Shown piece by piece: positions 48,636-61,539 of a stretch of 64,000 bases of DNA. How positions within the stretch are numbered: the stretch's first letter is position 1; each line of letters starts with the position of its first letter. Both the position numbers and the translations under genes were made by a program. The notes under the pieces were generated by a model, which saw only the letters and a list, made by a program, of their open reading frames with translations, was not told where the DNA came from and ran no database searches. The stretch covers positions 66,367,001-66,431,000 of the forward strand of contig JAIOJX010000028.1 of assembly GCA_022376925.1 (NCBI GenBank). The letters run 5' to 3'. Source of the DNA: Tragulus kanchil. Taxonomy: Eukaryota; Chordata; Mammalia; Artiodactyla; Tragulidae.

Positions 48636-49610
48636 CACTCAGTTCTAGCTCTTTTTTTTGTTGTGAAGGTTGACTCTAGCCTTGAACCCATGAAACCAGT
48701 CATGGCTGCCATTAAAAGATGTGCCCTCTGATTCTACACTGTGTTCCTTGATCAAGTTTTCATATAGGCTTTAGCTTTCTCTTGAATCAGCATTAACTGG
48801 GGGGTATATAGACCATTTGTTTTTAACTGATTACTGAAATGAATGGGGTTATATTTATGGTTTTGTTTTTAGCCTGCCCCACTTACTCACTGTTACTTTT
48901 CTCCTCCTTTTCTGTTGTTTTTTAGGATGGAGAACTTTGTAACTCATTTTGTCTCCTTTGCTTTCTTACTATCTGTAACTTTTTTTTTGACTTGATGAAA
49001 ATGAAGATTCTTTTTGCATGTTTCACTTTGTAGATTGAGATTCATAATGGCTATAAACCTTCATATGCATAGATTAATGAGTGTATTGAATGCCAATTGT
49101 ATCTCAAACATCAACAACACTCTAGTGAGTAAAACAAAGAAATATACTCTTCCGAGTACATAGCCTGGTGGTATAAAGAAGACTCAAATTGCTAGAATGA
49201 CCTTAGGTACCCTTATAAAAGATAATCACCCACATCTGACAACAAGATTTCCATTTATAATACTTGGCAAATGAGTGGCCTGGTCAATAAGCAGTATGAG
49301 TTAGTGACTATAACATTAAAATGGGAGGAAAAAATATTAAGGCAATTCTCTTTGTTTCAATAAGGGTAAGTCTGTAGGTTTGATTGTTTTGAGAAAAGGA
49401 ACAGTTTGTTCTTGCAGCTCACTAAGCTTTGCAAGCCTGTGGTCTCAAGGGTGCATCCTCCAGAGATGAGGATCAGGCCGACTGCAGCCTGCAGTAATCA
49501 AGCAAGCTGATAATGTTCTTTAAAATGTTCTCTGCTTGGTCTTTTCCCATGTCATCCCAAATACACAGCAATCGCCCAGGTCAATGTCAGAGGAGTTTAT
49601 AGTACATCAA

Positions 49611-50496
49611 CACTGTAATACTGTTACCCTGCTTATTTAAATAATATGCAGAGTACATTATGTGAAATGCTGGTCTGGATGAAACACAAGCTGGAGTAAT
49701 GATTACTGGGAGAAATATCAATAACCTCAGGTATGCAGATGATACCAGCCTTATGGAAGAAAGTGAAGAGGAATTAAAGAGCTTCTTGAAGGTGAAAGAC
49801 GAGAATGAAAAAACTGGCCTTAAACTCATCATCCAAAAATCGAAGATAATGGCATCCAGTCCTATCACTTCATGGCAAATGGATGAACAAACAATGGAAA
49901 CTGACAGAGTTTATTTTCTTGGGCTCCAAAATTACTGCAGATGATGACTGCAGCCATGAAATTAAAAAAATTCTTGGTTACTTAGTAGAAAAGCCATGAC
50001 AAATCAGACAGTGTATTCAAAAGCAGAGACATCACTTGGCCAAACAAAGTCCATATCGTCAAAGCTATGGTTTTCCCAGCAGTTGTGTATGGATGTGAGA
50101 GGTGGACCATAAAGAAGGCTGAGTGCTGAAGAATTGATACCTGTGAACTATAATGTTGGAGAAGACTCTTGAGAGACTGTTGCACTGCAAGGAGATCAAT
50201 CAGTCTTAAAGAAAATCAACCCTGAATCTTCACTGGAAGGACTGATGCTGAGACTGAAGCTCCAATACTTTGGCCACCTGATGTGAAGAGACAACTCATT
50301 GGAGAAGACCCACTGAGGGAAAAATAGAAGTTAGCAGGAGAAGGGGATGTCAGAGGATGAGATGGTTGGATGGCATCACTGAATCAATGGACATGAGTTT
50401 GAACAAGTTCTGGGAGATGGTGAAGGGAAGCATGGTGTGCTATAGTCCATGGGTTCTCAAAGGGTCAGATACCACTGAGCACCTGAACTGAACTGA
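49611..50496 (+). mobile_element. BovB (RTE) LINE, 3' portion with reverse transcriptase box
   Basis: BovB from within the reverse transcriptase domain to the 3' terminus, ending in the characteristic 'tgaactgaactgaa' tail. 49699-49944 is an 81-codon frame reading N-N-L-R-Y-A-D-D-T-S-L-M, which is the catalytic YADD box with both Asp present. The frame ends early after a frameshift near 49915, and the 5' part, including the endonuclease, is absent. A typical 5'-truncated, inactive copy. Confidence 0.95.
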
Positions 50497-52625
50497 ATAT
50501 TTCCCCGACACTCCAGCTAACTGTAAGTTGTATGAGTATGGTTTGCCTAGATGTAGTTTTCTTCGTGTATTTTGTTGAGTTCATTGAACTTCTTAACTAG
50601 CCTCTTCTCTTCTTCAGAGACTCCAATTTTACTTACATTAGGCTGCCTTAAGTCATCTCATAGCATTGATGCTATTTTGACTTTTTTTCCCCAGTTTGTG
50701 TTGTGTCTATTTCATTTTGGATAGGTTCTATTTCCCTGCCTTTAAGTTCATTAATTGTTTTCTTTCTGAAATATCTAATGAACTGTTAACTGTATTTTTT
50801 TATTTCAGACATTATAATTTTCTTACTTAGAATTTTGATTTGATCTGTTTTTACTATTTACCATTCTCTGGCCTCCACTTACTTTCTTGAAATGGTGTTT
50901 ATAGTTGGATTAACTGTTTTAATGTCCTTGCTAATTTATCTACCATTTGTTTCATTCCTAATTATGATTTGTATTTTTCTGCTTATTTTCACCCCTGGTA
51001 AATTTTTATTATGAATTTTACCTACTTGACTGAATATATTCATAAACAAGCACTTCTGTAAAATTCCTTTAGCGTTTTTTTGAGAAGAAGTTAAGTTACT
51101 TGAAGACAATTTAATCTTTTTAGGCCTTTTTTTCTGCAGGGGGAGGGGTAGTATCAAAGCAGTCATTAGTCTAAGGCTAATTTAGTCTTGCTAGTAAGAC
51201 AATATCTTTTTGAGTACTCCTCCTAGTATTCTATGAATTATGAGTCTTTTCTACTCTAGCTGATAGAAGACAAACAATTTTCAATCCTGTGTGAGTTTCA
51301 ACAATCATTCTCTCCAGTTCTTTCACATGATTCTTTCCTAAGACTCATATATTTCCCTCACACATATCTGCTCATAAGTATTCAGTTGAAGTCCCTGAAG
51401 ATACCTGGGGCTCTGCAGCTCTTCCCTCTTAAGTATGCTGCCCAGATAGCCACCTTGGTCTCCTTGGACTCTCAACTCTGTCTTTTCAACTCAGCAAGAT
51501 TGGCAGGCTCTACCTGGATCTCCCTTTCTTGCCTTGTAACCTGGGTCTCAAGGGTCAGCACCCTGAACTGAACTGAATATTTCCCCGACACTCCAGCTAA
51601 CTGTAAGTTGTATGAGTATGGTTTGCCTAGATGTAGTTTTCTTCGTGTATTTTGTTGAGTTCATTGAACTTCTTAACTAGCCTCTTCTCTTCTTCAGAGA
51701 CTCCAATTTTACTTACATTAGGCTGCCTTAAGTCATCTCATAGCATTGATGCTATTTTGACTTTTTTTCCCCAGTTTGTGTTGTGTCTATTTCATTTTGG
51801 ATAGGTTCTATTTCCCTGCCTTTAAGTTCATTAATTGTTTTCTTTCTGAAATATCTAATGAACTGTTAACTGTATTTTTTTATTTCAGACATTATAATTT
51901 TCTTACTTAGAATTTTGATTTGATCTGTTTTTACTATTTACCATTCTCTGGCCCCCACTTACTTTCTTGAAATGGTGTTTATAGTTGGATTAACTGTTTT
52001 AATGTCCTTGCTAATTTATCTACCATTTGTTTCATTCCTAATTATGATTTGTATTTTTCTGCTTATTTTCACCCCTGGTAAATTTTTATTATGAATTTTA
52101 CCTACTTGACTGAATATATTCATAAACAAGCACTTCTGTAAAATTCCTTTAGCGTTTTTTTGAGAAGAAGTTAAGTTACTTGAAGACAATTTAATCTTTT
52201 TAGGCCTTTTTTTCTGCAGGGGGAGGGGTAGTATCAAAGCAGTCATTAGTCTAAGGCTAATTTAGTCTTGCTAGTAAGACAATATCTTTTTGAGTACTCC
52301 TCCTAGTATTCTATGAATTATGAGTCTTTTCTACTCTAGCTGATAGAAGACAAACAATTTTCAATCCTGTGTGAGTTTCAACAATCATTCTCTCCAGTTC
52401 TTTCACATGATTCTTTCCTAAGACTCATATATTTCCCTCACACATATCTGCTCATAAGTATTCAGTTGAAGTCCCTGAAGATACCTGGGGCTCTGCAGCT
52501 CTTCCCTCTTAAGTATGCTGCCCAGATAGCCACCTTGGTCTCCTTGGACTCTCAACTCTGTCTTTTCAACTCAGCAAGATTGGCAGGCTCTACCTGGATC
52601 TCCCTTTCTTGCCTTGTAACCTGGG
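50482..52625 (+). repeat. Direct duplication 20 (unit 1080 bp)
   Basis: 50482-51545 recurs at 51562-52625. The 16-base filler 51546-51561 is a shortened version of 50455-50481, the sequence that should precede copy 2. Copy 2 begins in the BovB tail. One clear substitution is at 50872 versus 51952 or adjacent. Confidence 0.97.
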
Positions 52626-52840
52626 ATCCTTTCTAGATAGTGGGCTGAAATAATAGTAGGGCTCACCTATTTTGCTTTCTATCTTTCAGGAATTACTGTT
52701 CTTTGCTGCCTGATACCTAAAACCTGTTTTTTTGGGTGTTTTTTGTTTTTTTTTTTCATATATGGTTCCTGATTTTAAGCCATTTTATGAAAGAGAATAA
52801 ATCCAATTCCTGTTACTCCAACTTGGCCAGAAGTGCAAAG
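50500..52840 (-). mobile_element. L1/HAL1 5' half, minus strand, expanded by duplication
   Basis: Reading the plus strand, 'gagttcattgaacttcttaa', 'tcagagactccaattttact', 'atctaatgaactgttaactg', 'gttaagttacttgaagacaa', 'tttaatctttttaggcc' follow the reverse complement of an old L1/HAL1 ORF1 and 5' UTR. The GC-richer part near 52440-52625 and 'caacttggccagaagtgc' at about 52820-52838 look like the L1 5' terminus. No frame survives. Confidence 0.65.
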
Positions 52841-54050
52841 TCTTCATGAAGTCATTTGAAAGATTACTTTTAAGAGTTTAATACACTTAATATAAGTAAA
52901 CCTTTTAGATGTGACTTGAATCATTCCTCATTTTTGTACTTTCACTCTTCTAATGATTCTTTTTTGGCTATTTAACATTAAAACTAAATTTCTGTATATA
53001 AATGTTATTATTGTTCTTATTCTGCCAGTTAATTATTAACAGCGACTATTCCTGTTCAAAACATATGAACATTTTAAGTTGCTTGTTGGCTTTTACTGCT
53101 TTTATGAATAATGTTTTAAAGTACTGATTTTTCTGGATAGCAAGGGAAATGTATTTTAGTGTTGGCATCAAAATGGAATATTAACACATAAAACTCCTAA
53201 GACATAAATAATTGCTATTTCACATTCTTAAACACCTGGAAAAAATTTTAAAGACTTCCAAATGGTAAAGAAACTGCCTTTTTATAACTTATGGAACAAT
53301 TTCAGGTATAAATATTTTGTCTTATTACATGAATAGGGACAAAAGAAAATAAACAAGAAAATCTAGAACATATGCTATTTGTAATAACAAATATTGTTTT
53401 GAAAATATTAACAAAATTGATTTATGAAGCTTGTATATTCAAGAACACTATACAAAGAGAATTCTTGTTTCGTGAAAAAATAAGCCTCTACCTTTTGAAA
53501 CCACTGAAGCTTCAGTTTTTCATTTGTTGCAATAAACACTTCCAGTTAAGGCAGACAGGTGAATATTGGAGAGATAACTATTAGTGCCTATTATAATTAT
53601 ATTCCAAACTATTTTCAATAATGTAAAGTTAAAATCTGTTGCAATTGCTATCAGCATAGGAAAAAACTACCTGAAGCAAAGACATAACTAATTTATATTT
53701 CAATATTTTTGAGTGAAAAATTGCAGTTTACATAATGTCACTAATTAAGGTAGAGACTGAAAATGAATATTGAAAATGACACTGTGATTAGTGGTAACAT
53801 TGGAATAAAAAAAAATGAATTTCTTCCTTCTTTGAAGAAGTCAGGTATCACAGATATAATTTTTTTTTTACAGGCAGGTAATCATATAATTTTTGAGAGC
53901 AATAGGAAATTGTGTATAACTTTTAACTTTAAAGTTGCAATAAGTAGAGAATTTACTGGTGTCAGAAAAGAAAATTGATTTTATCCATTCAGCTCAGAGA
54001 AATACCTCATTAGCTAATATGAGATAATAACTAATGATCATTTATTGCAT
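52841..54050. other. Anonymous single-copy sequence
   Basis: No gene or mobile element is recognised and there is no duplication. The 70- and 71-codon ORFs here are AT-rich and featureless. Confidence 0.5.
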
Positions 54051-54840
54051 CAGTCACCCCATCATTCATTCAGTTAACAAATCCCTTTTTCACAGTCTTC
54101 GGTCTGTTTTGCACCAGCCATGTCTCCATGCTGCTGCAGAGAAGACAAAGTCTCTAGTCTCTCCCTTCGTGCTCGAGGCCACCAAGTGACTACTCTCCCA
54201 GAACAAGAGAGGCACAAACTGAGGCCTAGACCCCAGGCCTCCTCAAGAAGAAGGTCTCTTGGGAAGTTTCAATCACCTCTGGCCATCAAAAATGAGTTGC
54301 AGGAAACTGAAGATATGTGACGACCCTCTGTTTTCCAGCTTGAACTGTTTACCCACCTTTTCTCAAGAAACTCTCAGGGTTAATCCCATCATTCCTCACT
54401 TTCTGCTTCTCAGTAGTCACTCAGAGAGGCCCCAAACACCTCCGCTATCCATCATCGAGTGAACTTGTGTTCCCACGCTCTGCTGTATGCCCATTAATCT
54501 CCTCTAATCTCTTAACTCCCAAACTCTTCAAGTGTGCCCTTTGCAAAGAAACCTCTGTCAGCAGCAAAGCACTGAGTTGCTCTAACTCAACTCTAAATGT
54601 TCTCTTCTGCCTCTCCCTCTAACTGAAACCTGGCTATTCTATGAACTATATACCTTCACAGAAGTTATATAGCTTCATAGGTCTTCATAGCTGCATATCT
54701 TTCAAGACTTTTCTGTTCTCTCAAGAGCTCCACTTCTAGTAATTATCCTTCCATTTTCTGCATCCAGTTTCTCAATTATTATGAATCATTTCCACTTGCC
54801 TTTCTATTAATAAAAACAAAAGTTTGACGGCAGCCCCCCA
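54051..54840. other. C/T-rich sequence, possibly LINE2-derived
   Basis: GC-richer than its neighbours and pyrimidine-rich. The 66-codon ORF starting at 54120 has a Cys/Arg-rich start but no flanking gene signals. It may be the worn upstream part of the L2 element that follows. Confidence 0.35.
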
Positions 54841-56396
54841 CCCCTACTCCATCCAACCCTAGCCACAGTCCCATATCTCTGCTCCCTCCATAGAAAAACT
54901 AAAAAACTCCTTGGTAGGTAACACTGCCCCTCTCTTGCATACGGTTTCTCTTCACACCACTCAGATGAAGCTTCCAGACCTCCAAGTTTGTCAGTCCACA
55001 GAGTCTATTCTTTACAATGTTGCCAATGGCCAATGACCAATGTTAAAGTCTATAGTTCTCTCCTTGAGACACTTTATTCTTTTGAATCTCTGGTTTTCCT
55101 CTCACCTCACCTCTGTCTCCTTGGATAGCCCCTACTTGACTTAGTTCAATCACAGATGTTGACATGTTCCAGGACTGAGTCCTGAAGCCACTGTTTCCTC
55201 CAAGACTTCAGTCACTATCCTATGTGATCTCACCTAATGCTGTGACTTTATATAACAATATGAGCCATCCCTCAAAAGACCAAATTAGCTTTTCTTCATC
55301 ACTGCATGCTTTCACTTAGATTTCAAATACTATTTTGTTAAAACTTTGTTTTTCATCCCAAATCATACTCCTATTGAGTCTGTTTTCAATTTTAGTAGAA
55401 ATCTGCCAAATTCTTCAAGTCGGAAATTTAGAATCAATGTATCACTGATTCATATCCTTTCCTCAATCTTATAATTGACCAAACAGCAATCCTTTCATTC
55501 AATTTTCAGAATATAATTCAGAATCCATTTACCTCACAACACTTCAACTATTACCTCCACATACACAGAGTGTGGTTATGTGGATTGTCCCGTGGACAAG
55601 GACAAGTAGCCAAGGAATAAGTCTGTCTGAAAATTCAGCCCATGGTTCTATCTGCTATCTTGGCACTGGGTTATGTGTTTTGGGCAGAAGGGATTTTTTT
55701 GTTCTTGGTACAAGATTCTTGGCAAGATTTGCACTGAAAGAGTCACCCTTTTCAAATTGCACGAAGACAGGTTATCTCACCCCTGGCATTACTCTGGTAA
55801 AGGTACCATTGTATCTTTCCCAAACAACTGTAAAAGCCTTCAAATTGTCTTCTTTCTCTTTATTCATCTCTCTATACAACTGCCCCAATATCACAATACA
55901 TTTAGCAGCCAAAATGAAACTGTAAATCAGAACACGTTTTCTAGTTTAAAATCCTTGCCTGACTTACCAAGTCGTACGTAATTCATGCCCCATTTGCTTA
56001 CCCAACCTTATCTGGCATCAGTTTAGGGATAATTGGTGAATCACTCTACATAGGAAACACTGAGCTTTCAGTGGTTTATTTTGGGGGGAAGGGTGTGTTT
56101 TCATCAGATTCTCTTGTGTTTGGATCCTTCTCACCATTTACAACTTATCATATCTTTAAGAATTTATTTGAGTATAAAAGCTAAGTAGCTCTTTAGTATT
56201 TTGTAATTCTTCATTATTAATTAATTCTTCACTTATAATTATAATCATTTATTGTTTATTCTATTTTGGTCTTCTCTAAAATATGAGTTCCTTGTTTGTT
56301 CACTGACATTCTTAAGCCTTTTGGAATGTGCATGGCTCACAGCAGGCCTTTGATAAATTCTTATTCAGTGACTTTTTGAACATTTTAAGTGCCTGC
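54841..56396 (+). mobile_element. L2 LINE, plus strand, degraded
   Basis: 'gttgccaatggccaatgacc', 'ctctggttttcctctcacct', 'aggactgagtcctgaagcc', 'atgtgatctcacctaatgct', 'aatccatttacctcacaaca' and the end-like 'cacagcaggcctttgataaa' follow L2 coding and 3' sequence in order. Heavily diverged, with no open frame of note. The 117- and 102-codon ORFs are incidental. Confidence 0.65.
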
Positions 56397-57544
56397 TAGT
56401 CAGGCTTCTGAGCCATCCTCAAAAGACCAAATTAGCTTTTCTTCATCACTGCATGCTTTCACTTAGATTTCAAATACTATTTTGTTAAAACTTTGTTTTT
56501 CATCCCAAATCATACTCCTATTGAGTCTGTTTTCAATTTTAGTAGAAATCTGCCAAATTCTTCAAGTCGGAAATTTAGAATCAATGTATCACTGATTCAT
56601 ATCCTTTCCTCAATCTTATAATTGACCAAACAGCAATCCTTTCATTCAATTTTCAGAATATAATTCAGAATCCATTTACCTCACAACACTTCAACTATTA
56701 CCTCCACATACACAGAGTGTGGTTATGTGGATTGTCCCGTGGACAAGGACAAGTAGCCAAGGAATAAGTCTGTCTGAAAATTCAGCCCATGGTTCTATCT
56801 GCTATCTTGGCACTGGGTTATGTGTTTTGGGCAGAAGGGATTTTTTTGTTCTTGGTACAAGATTCTTGGCAAGATTTGCACTGAAAGAGTCACCCTTTTC
56901 AAATTGCACGAAGACAGGTTATCTCACCCCTGGCATTACTCTGGTAAAGGTACCATTGTATCTTTCCCAAACAACTGTAAAAGCCTTCAAATTGTCTTCT
57001 TTCTCTTTATTCATCTCTCTATACAACTGCCCCAATATCACAATACATTTAGCAGCCAAAATGAAACTGTAAATCAGAACACGTTTTCTAGTTTAAAATC
57101 CTTGCCTGACTTACCAAGTCGTACGTAATTCATGCCCCATTTGCTTACCCAACCTTATCTGGCATCAGTTTAGGGATAATTGGTGAATCACTCTACATAG
57201 GAAACACTGAGCTTTCAGTGGTTTATTTTGGGGGGAAGGGTGTGTTTTCATCAGATTCTCTTGTGTTTGGATCCTTCTCACCATTTACAACTTATCATAT
57301 CTTTAAGAATTTATTTGAGTATAAAAGCTAAGTAGCTCTTTAGTATTTTGTAATTCTTCATTATTAATTAATTCTTCACTTATAATTATAATCATTTATT
57401 GTTTATTCTATTTTGGTCTTCTCTAAAATATGAGTTCCTTGTTTGTTCACTGACATTCTTAAGCCTTTTGGAATGTGCATGGCTCACAGCAGGCCTTTGA
57501 TAAATTCTTATTCAGTGACTTTTTGAACATTTTAAGTGCCTGCT
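55261..57544 (+). repeat. Direct duplication 21 (unit 1147-1148 bp)
   Basis: 55261-56397 recurs at 56408-57544. One C is lost within the first 12 bases of copy 2; otherwise the copies are nearly identical. It lies inside the L2 element, so 56408-57544 is the second copy of the L2 3' half. Confidence 0.97.
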
Positions 57545-57628
57545 CTGCAAGTCACACAGTGAGTGACTGTGAGATATCATTATGTGTTTACTAGAAGAAT
57601 GAAAAAAGTAAAAACAAATGCTTCTACA

Positions 57629-57843
57629 TGTGTGTGTGCTCAGTCGTGTTCAACTCTTTGGGACTCCACGGACCGTAGCTATATCTCTCCAGGTTTCTCT
57701 GTCCATGGAGTTTCTTAGGCAAAAATGCTGGAGCAATTCGTCGTTTTCTCCTCAAGGGGATCTTCCTGACCCAGGGAGCCAACTCCAGGTCTCCTGCATT
57801 GGCAGGTTGATTATTTATCACTGCACCACCCAGGAGGCCCTAT
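57629..57843 (-). mobile_element. Bov-A2 SINE, minus strand
   Basis: 'gctcagtcgtgttcaactct', 'ctctgtccatggagtttctt', 'gatcttcctgacccagggag' and 'ctccaggtctcctgcattgg' mark a reverse-complement Bov-A2. Confidence 0.92.
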
Positions 57844-58535
57844 TTATTCTCTAAGGCATAGCTAAAAAGCAATTACAATAAAGTCATCTCTCACCCCAAG
57901 CCCCTCTCAGTATATACACAAGCACTAGAAACTTGTTAGAGAAGCATTGGTTTTTTAAGGGAATAACATAGTACCTGATTCTGTTTAAGATTAAGGCCAT
58001 GCTGGAATATATAGATGAGAGACTTACATAACTCAATAACCTTTGAAGCAGAGACAATATAGAAAAAAGTTCTAAAGAAAGGAGGACAGGAACTAACATA
58101 GAAAACAAACTGGTGACATTAGAAAGGAAGTCTAAGAGTCAGAGGAGTATGGAATTTCATAGTGGAGAAAATGATAAATTAATTTTGCAATTTCTATATG
58201 AATGGCCAGCACATGTAAGATTTAAAAAAAAAATTAACTGCTGAGACTTAAGACAAAGTAAGGTACTGATTTGCTGACATCCTTACTTCAATTTTTTAAA
58301 GCCTTGAAAATTTTTTTAGTAAGTGAATCACTGGTAAAAAGATGAATGTTGAACATATCAAGAAAATTTAGCAACTGTTTTCTTGACTGTCACGTTTGAT
58401 GTAACTCCAGTTCACATTTTGTAGTTCTTTTTTTATTAAAGTAAGTAAAATTTTAATAGTATTCTCCTCCTGTGTTTTAGATTGTAATTTCACTACCATA
58501 TTCTTAAAGTATATAAATAAAATATGAAGGTAAAA
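57844..58535. other. Anonymous AT-rich sequence
   Basis: No gene or repeat is recognised; ORFs in this part are featureless. Confidence 0.45.
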
Positions 58536-58539
58536 AGAA

Positions 58540-58735
58540 ATTGGATTCAAAATCCTGATGCTATTGTATATTAACTGAGTGATGTTGGCAAAGTTATAAA
58601 ACCTTCTGGTCTGAACTTTCTCACTTATAAATGGATCTATGATATTTTGCATTCTTATAAAAATAAGTGAAGTAATATGTCTAAAACTGTTGAAACATAG
58701 CCTAGCATCACATGGCAATGTTCAGTATATGAATG
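58540..58735 (+). mobile_element. MIR SINE, plus strand
   Basis: 'attggattcaaaatcctgat', 'gatgttggcaaagttataaa', 'tttctcacttataaatggat' and 'agcctagcatcacatggcaa' follow MIR. It overlaps a featureless 116-codon minus-strand ORF. Confidence 0.65.
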
Positions 58736-58911
58736 CTTTATTCACTTGAAAGGCAAATTATTTCCAGGTGAAAGACATCTTTTACCCACTCAAAAAAATA
58801 AGTTCAACACTGCGCTCAAAAGGTTTGTCTGTGATACAGGCTTTCTACTTTGCGTACTATGTTAGGATTTTCTTCCAGGATTATAAACAATAATTATAGA
58901 GAATATTATTG

Positions 58912-59101
58912 AGCTTGCCAGGTGGCACAGTGGTATGCCTGCCAATGCAGGAGATGCAAAAGACACTGGTCAGGAAGATACCCTGAAGCAGGAAATGACA
59001 ACCCACTCCACTATTCTTGCCTGAAGATCCCATGGACAGAGGAGCCTGGTGGACTACAATCTATGGGGCTGCAATGAGTTGGACACAATTGAGAATACAA
59101 G
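58912..59101 (+). mobile_element. Bov-A2 SINE, plus strand
   Basis: 'gcctgccaatgcaggagatg', 'aatgacaacccactccacta', 'ttcttgcctgaagatcccat' and 'gacagaggagcctggtggac' mark a diverged Bov-A2. Confidence 0.92.
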
Positions 59102-60905
59102 TAAAAGCTAACAAATCCCACGTTGTTAATCAGAGAGGCTTGTGCATGTACTCAAAAGCCATGCCACTCAGACATTTTCTCCAAGAATTATAAAAGAAAG
59201 GGCTATTCTTCTTGGCTGGTGAGGGGAGAACTCTGAAGCAGCTGGTAGACATGCCGTCCACAGCATGGATGAAGTGCATCTGCACAAAGGACTAGACTGG
59301 ACAATATGAGGGGGGGAGCCCGGAAACTTCCCTCTTCTTGTTTACAGTTGTCCTTAAAGCCAGCTGCTCATGTGACTTCTGGTGGTGTGTTTCTCTGAAC
59401 AAATGTATTTCCGTTTTGGCCTAAGTTTGTCCAAGCTGGGTTTCCTTCAGTTCAAAATAAAAGTGTCCTGAGAAGTGCCTATTGTTAAACGTTACTGTGT
59501 ATAATTAGCTCATTTGGAGCACAAAGCACAATGTGACAAAATATTTGTCTTTATATCATATACATGTTTGAGAAAATTTGGGTGGAAAGTCAAACTTTGG
59601 GAAACTGTGCATATTTTTAGATAGCCAGGTATTGGTCTTCAAAGATATCTGCAATTACCTTTCTTGTATTATCAATTTCCCTTTTATGAGGAAGTATCAG
59701 TGAGGATTTTTTTTTTCTGAGTATAGAACAGTTAGGTTTGATTGGAATCTATTCGCTTAGCCCAAATGTGCTCTATTCTAACAGCTGCATAAACAAGGGA
59801 TTTACTGCTATATATTGAGGAGGCAACTCTTAAACTACTGTTTGTATTTTCCTTGGGTTCATCCCACTGATTATTCAATTTTCTAGGAAATGTAAGAAGT
59901 CTGCAATATAATAGGACTCCAGTTTTAATAACTGATAGATGTCTTAACCTTTTAAGTTTTTTTACACCCTTCCATCTCTACTCGTTAAATATTTAATAGT
60001 CCCATATAATCATGTGCAGAGATTTTCAGAATATAATTTCCCAATAATTTTCAACACAGTATTATTATTGAGAAATTCTTTGAACTTGCTATTAAAAACA
60101 AAATACTGTCAACAAATGAAATCAAAGGTGAAAAGAAAACACAACAATTGAAATTGAAGCAGTAATGTACTATTATTTGCTAACTATTCTGTTACTAAAA
60201 AGATGAGAGAGTAGTGGTTTCTAAAATAAACATCAGGAATTTTATTTCTGATTTGAATGTGGTTTTAGCAGATTTATTCAGAAAAGACAATGAAGCCATT
60301 TATCTTTGGGGAGCTGTGTAGAAAGTACAAAAAAAAAGGGTCCCCCCCCCCTTTAAAGCACAAAACTAGAAACATAGGGATTCTCCTTCTGGAAAAGATT
60401 GAGAAGCTTCCATCAACAACAATAAAAACTGGACTGCATGTACACACGGAACACAAGAACACAAGCTTTTGATGGCCCTAAAGTCATCTTTTGCGCTGTT
60501 CCTGTTTACAGTCTTTATGCTCTAGCGCTTCTACCCTCTCTGCCTCTTCTGAACATTCGAAGTCTGGTTCTTTATTTAAGCCTTTAGTTTTGTGCAATCT
60601 CATGGATACTTAGTTTACCACATGCAATTTCTGAATGAATTATCTCTATCTTAGGCTCCAAAGATTGGCCTGAAACAATGAAGTGTTTCATTGAATGGAA
60701 TGAATACTTAAAAATACTATAAAATTAAAATACCTAGAAAATATCCCCATAATACAATTAAGAAGTGCCATTTCTCTAGTTTGGTCAAGTCAGGCATAAG
60801 AATGCCACTATCAGGGTTTACTCAGCCCAGGTATCTACCCATGAAAACATCACAAGGGGCCCTTGACTATGTATCTATAAACAGAAACAAAATAAATATA
60901 AGTTT
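59102..60905. other. Anonymous single-copy sequence
   Basis: No gene, RNA or mobile element is recognised. An A run followed by a C run lies at about 60330-60352. The two 60-62 codon ORFs over it have no support. Confidence 0.5.
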
Positions 60906-60909
60906 ACTT

Positions 60910-61115
60910 GGGGTTCCCTGGTGGATCAGATGGTAAAGAATCTGCCTGTAATGCAGGAGACCCAGGTTCAATCCCTGTGTCAGGAAGATCCCCTGGAGAG
61001 GGGAACGGAAACCCACTCTAGGAGTCTTGCTTGGAGAACTTCACGGACGGCAGAGCCTAGCAGGCTATAGTCCATGGGGTCATGAAGAGTTGGATAGGAC
61101 TGAGTGACTAACAAT
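60910..61115 (+). mobile_element. Bov-A2 SINE, plus strand
   Basis: Begins 'ggggttccctggtggatcag' and contains 'caggttcaatccctgtgtca', 'ggaagatcccctggagaggg' and 'ctatagtccatggggtcatg'. 'gtttactt' at 60902-60909 and 61116-61123 is an 8-bp target-site duplication. Confidence 0.95.
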
Positions 61116-61123
61116 GTTTACTT

Positions 61124-61535
61124 AAAATGACTAAATTCACACTGTAAAATGAGATAATGTATATTTTACCATAAATGCCACAGACATACGATAGATAAAC
61201 AATAAATGAGACAACAGATTCAGACGTAATTGTACAACTCCTATAGAAAAAGCTTTTTAGCATATTAACGTGGTATAATTGTTCTTTATATATGAGTCTG
61301 TACATAATGCTCTATACGAAGAGCCTGGTTGAAAAGAAAAAAAAAAAATCATTAAAGTCTGACTAAGAGAATTACCTTTGTATTTGTCCATTTTGCACTT
61401 ATAAATTCTATCAACACTGCTGGTGATGTTGTTCTGGATTTATTGACCATAGGCAATGACTTTCATCTGATTAACCTCATACTACTCTTTGCAGAATATT
61501 ACTTGATTTATTACGAAGGTATTGCTCCATATCAA
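61124..61535. other. Anonymous sequence
   Basis: No gene or repeat is recognised. Confidence 0.45.
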
Positions 61536-61539
61536 GTTT

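Larger units (their letters stand above)
47499..49796 (+). repeat. Direct duplication 19 (unit 1161 bp)
   Basis: 47499-48635 recurs at 48660-49796. The 24-base filler 48636-48659 ends in a T run. The first 225 bp are present three times (also 46387-46612). Confidence 0.97.

Noticed and set aside
54120..54320. 66-codon Cys/Arg-rich ORF in a GC-richer stretch, considered as a possible exon
   Set aside because: No convincing splice sites or homologous protein are recognised, and the surrounding pyrimidine-rich sequence looks like worn L2.
55572..55925. 117-codon ORF repeated at 56719-57072
   Set aside because: It lies in degraded L2 sequence and inside duplication 21; the translation shows no L2 protein motif or other domain.
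60330..60352. A-run followed by a C-run, considered as a regulatory or SINE-tail signal
   Set aside because: No SINE body or target-site duplication adjoins it; a simple homopolymer pair is the most I can support.
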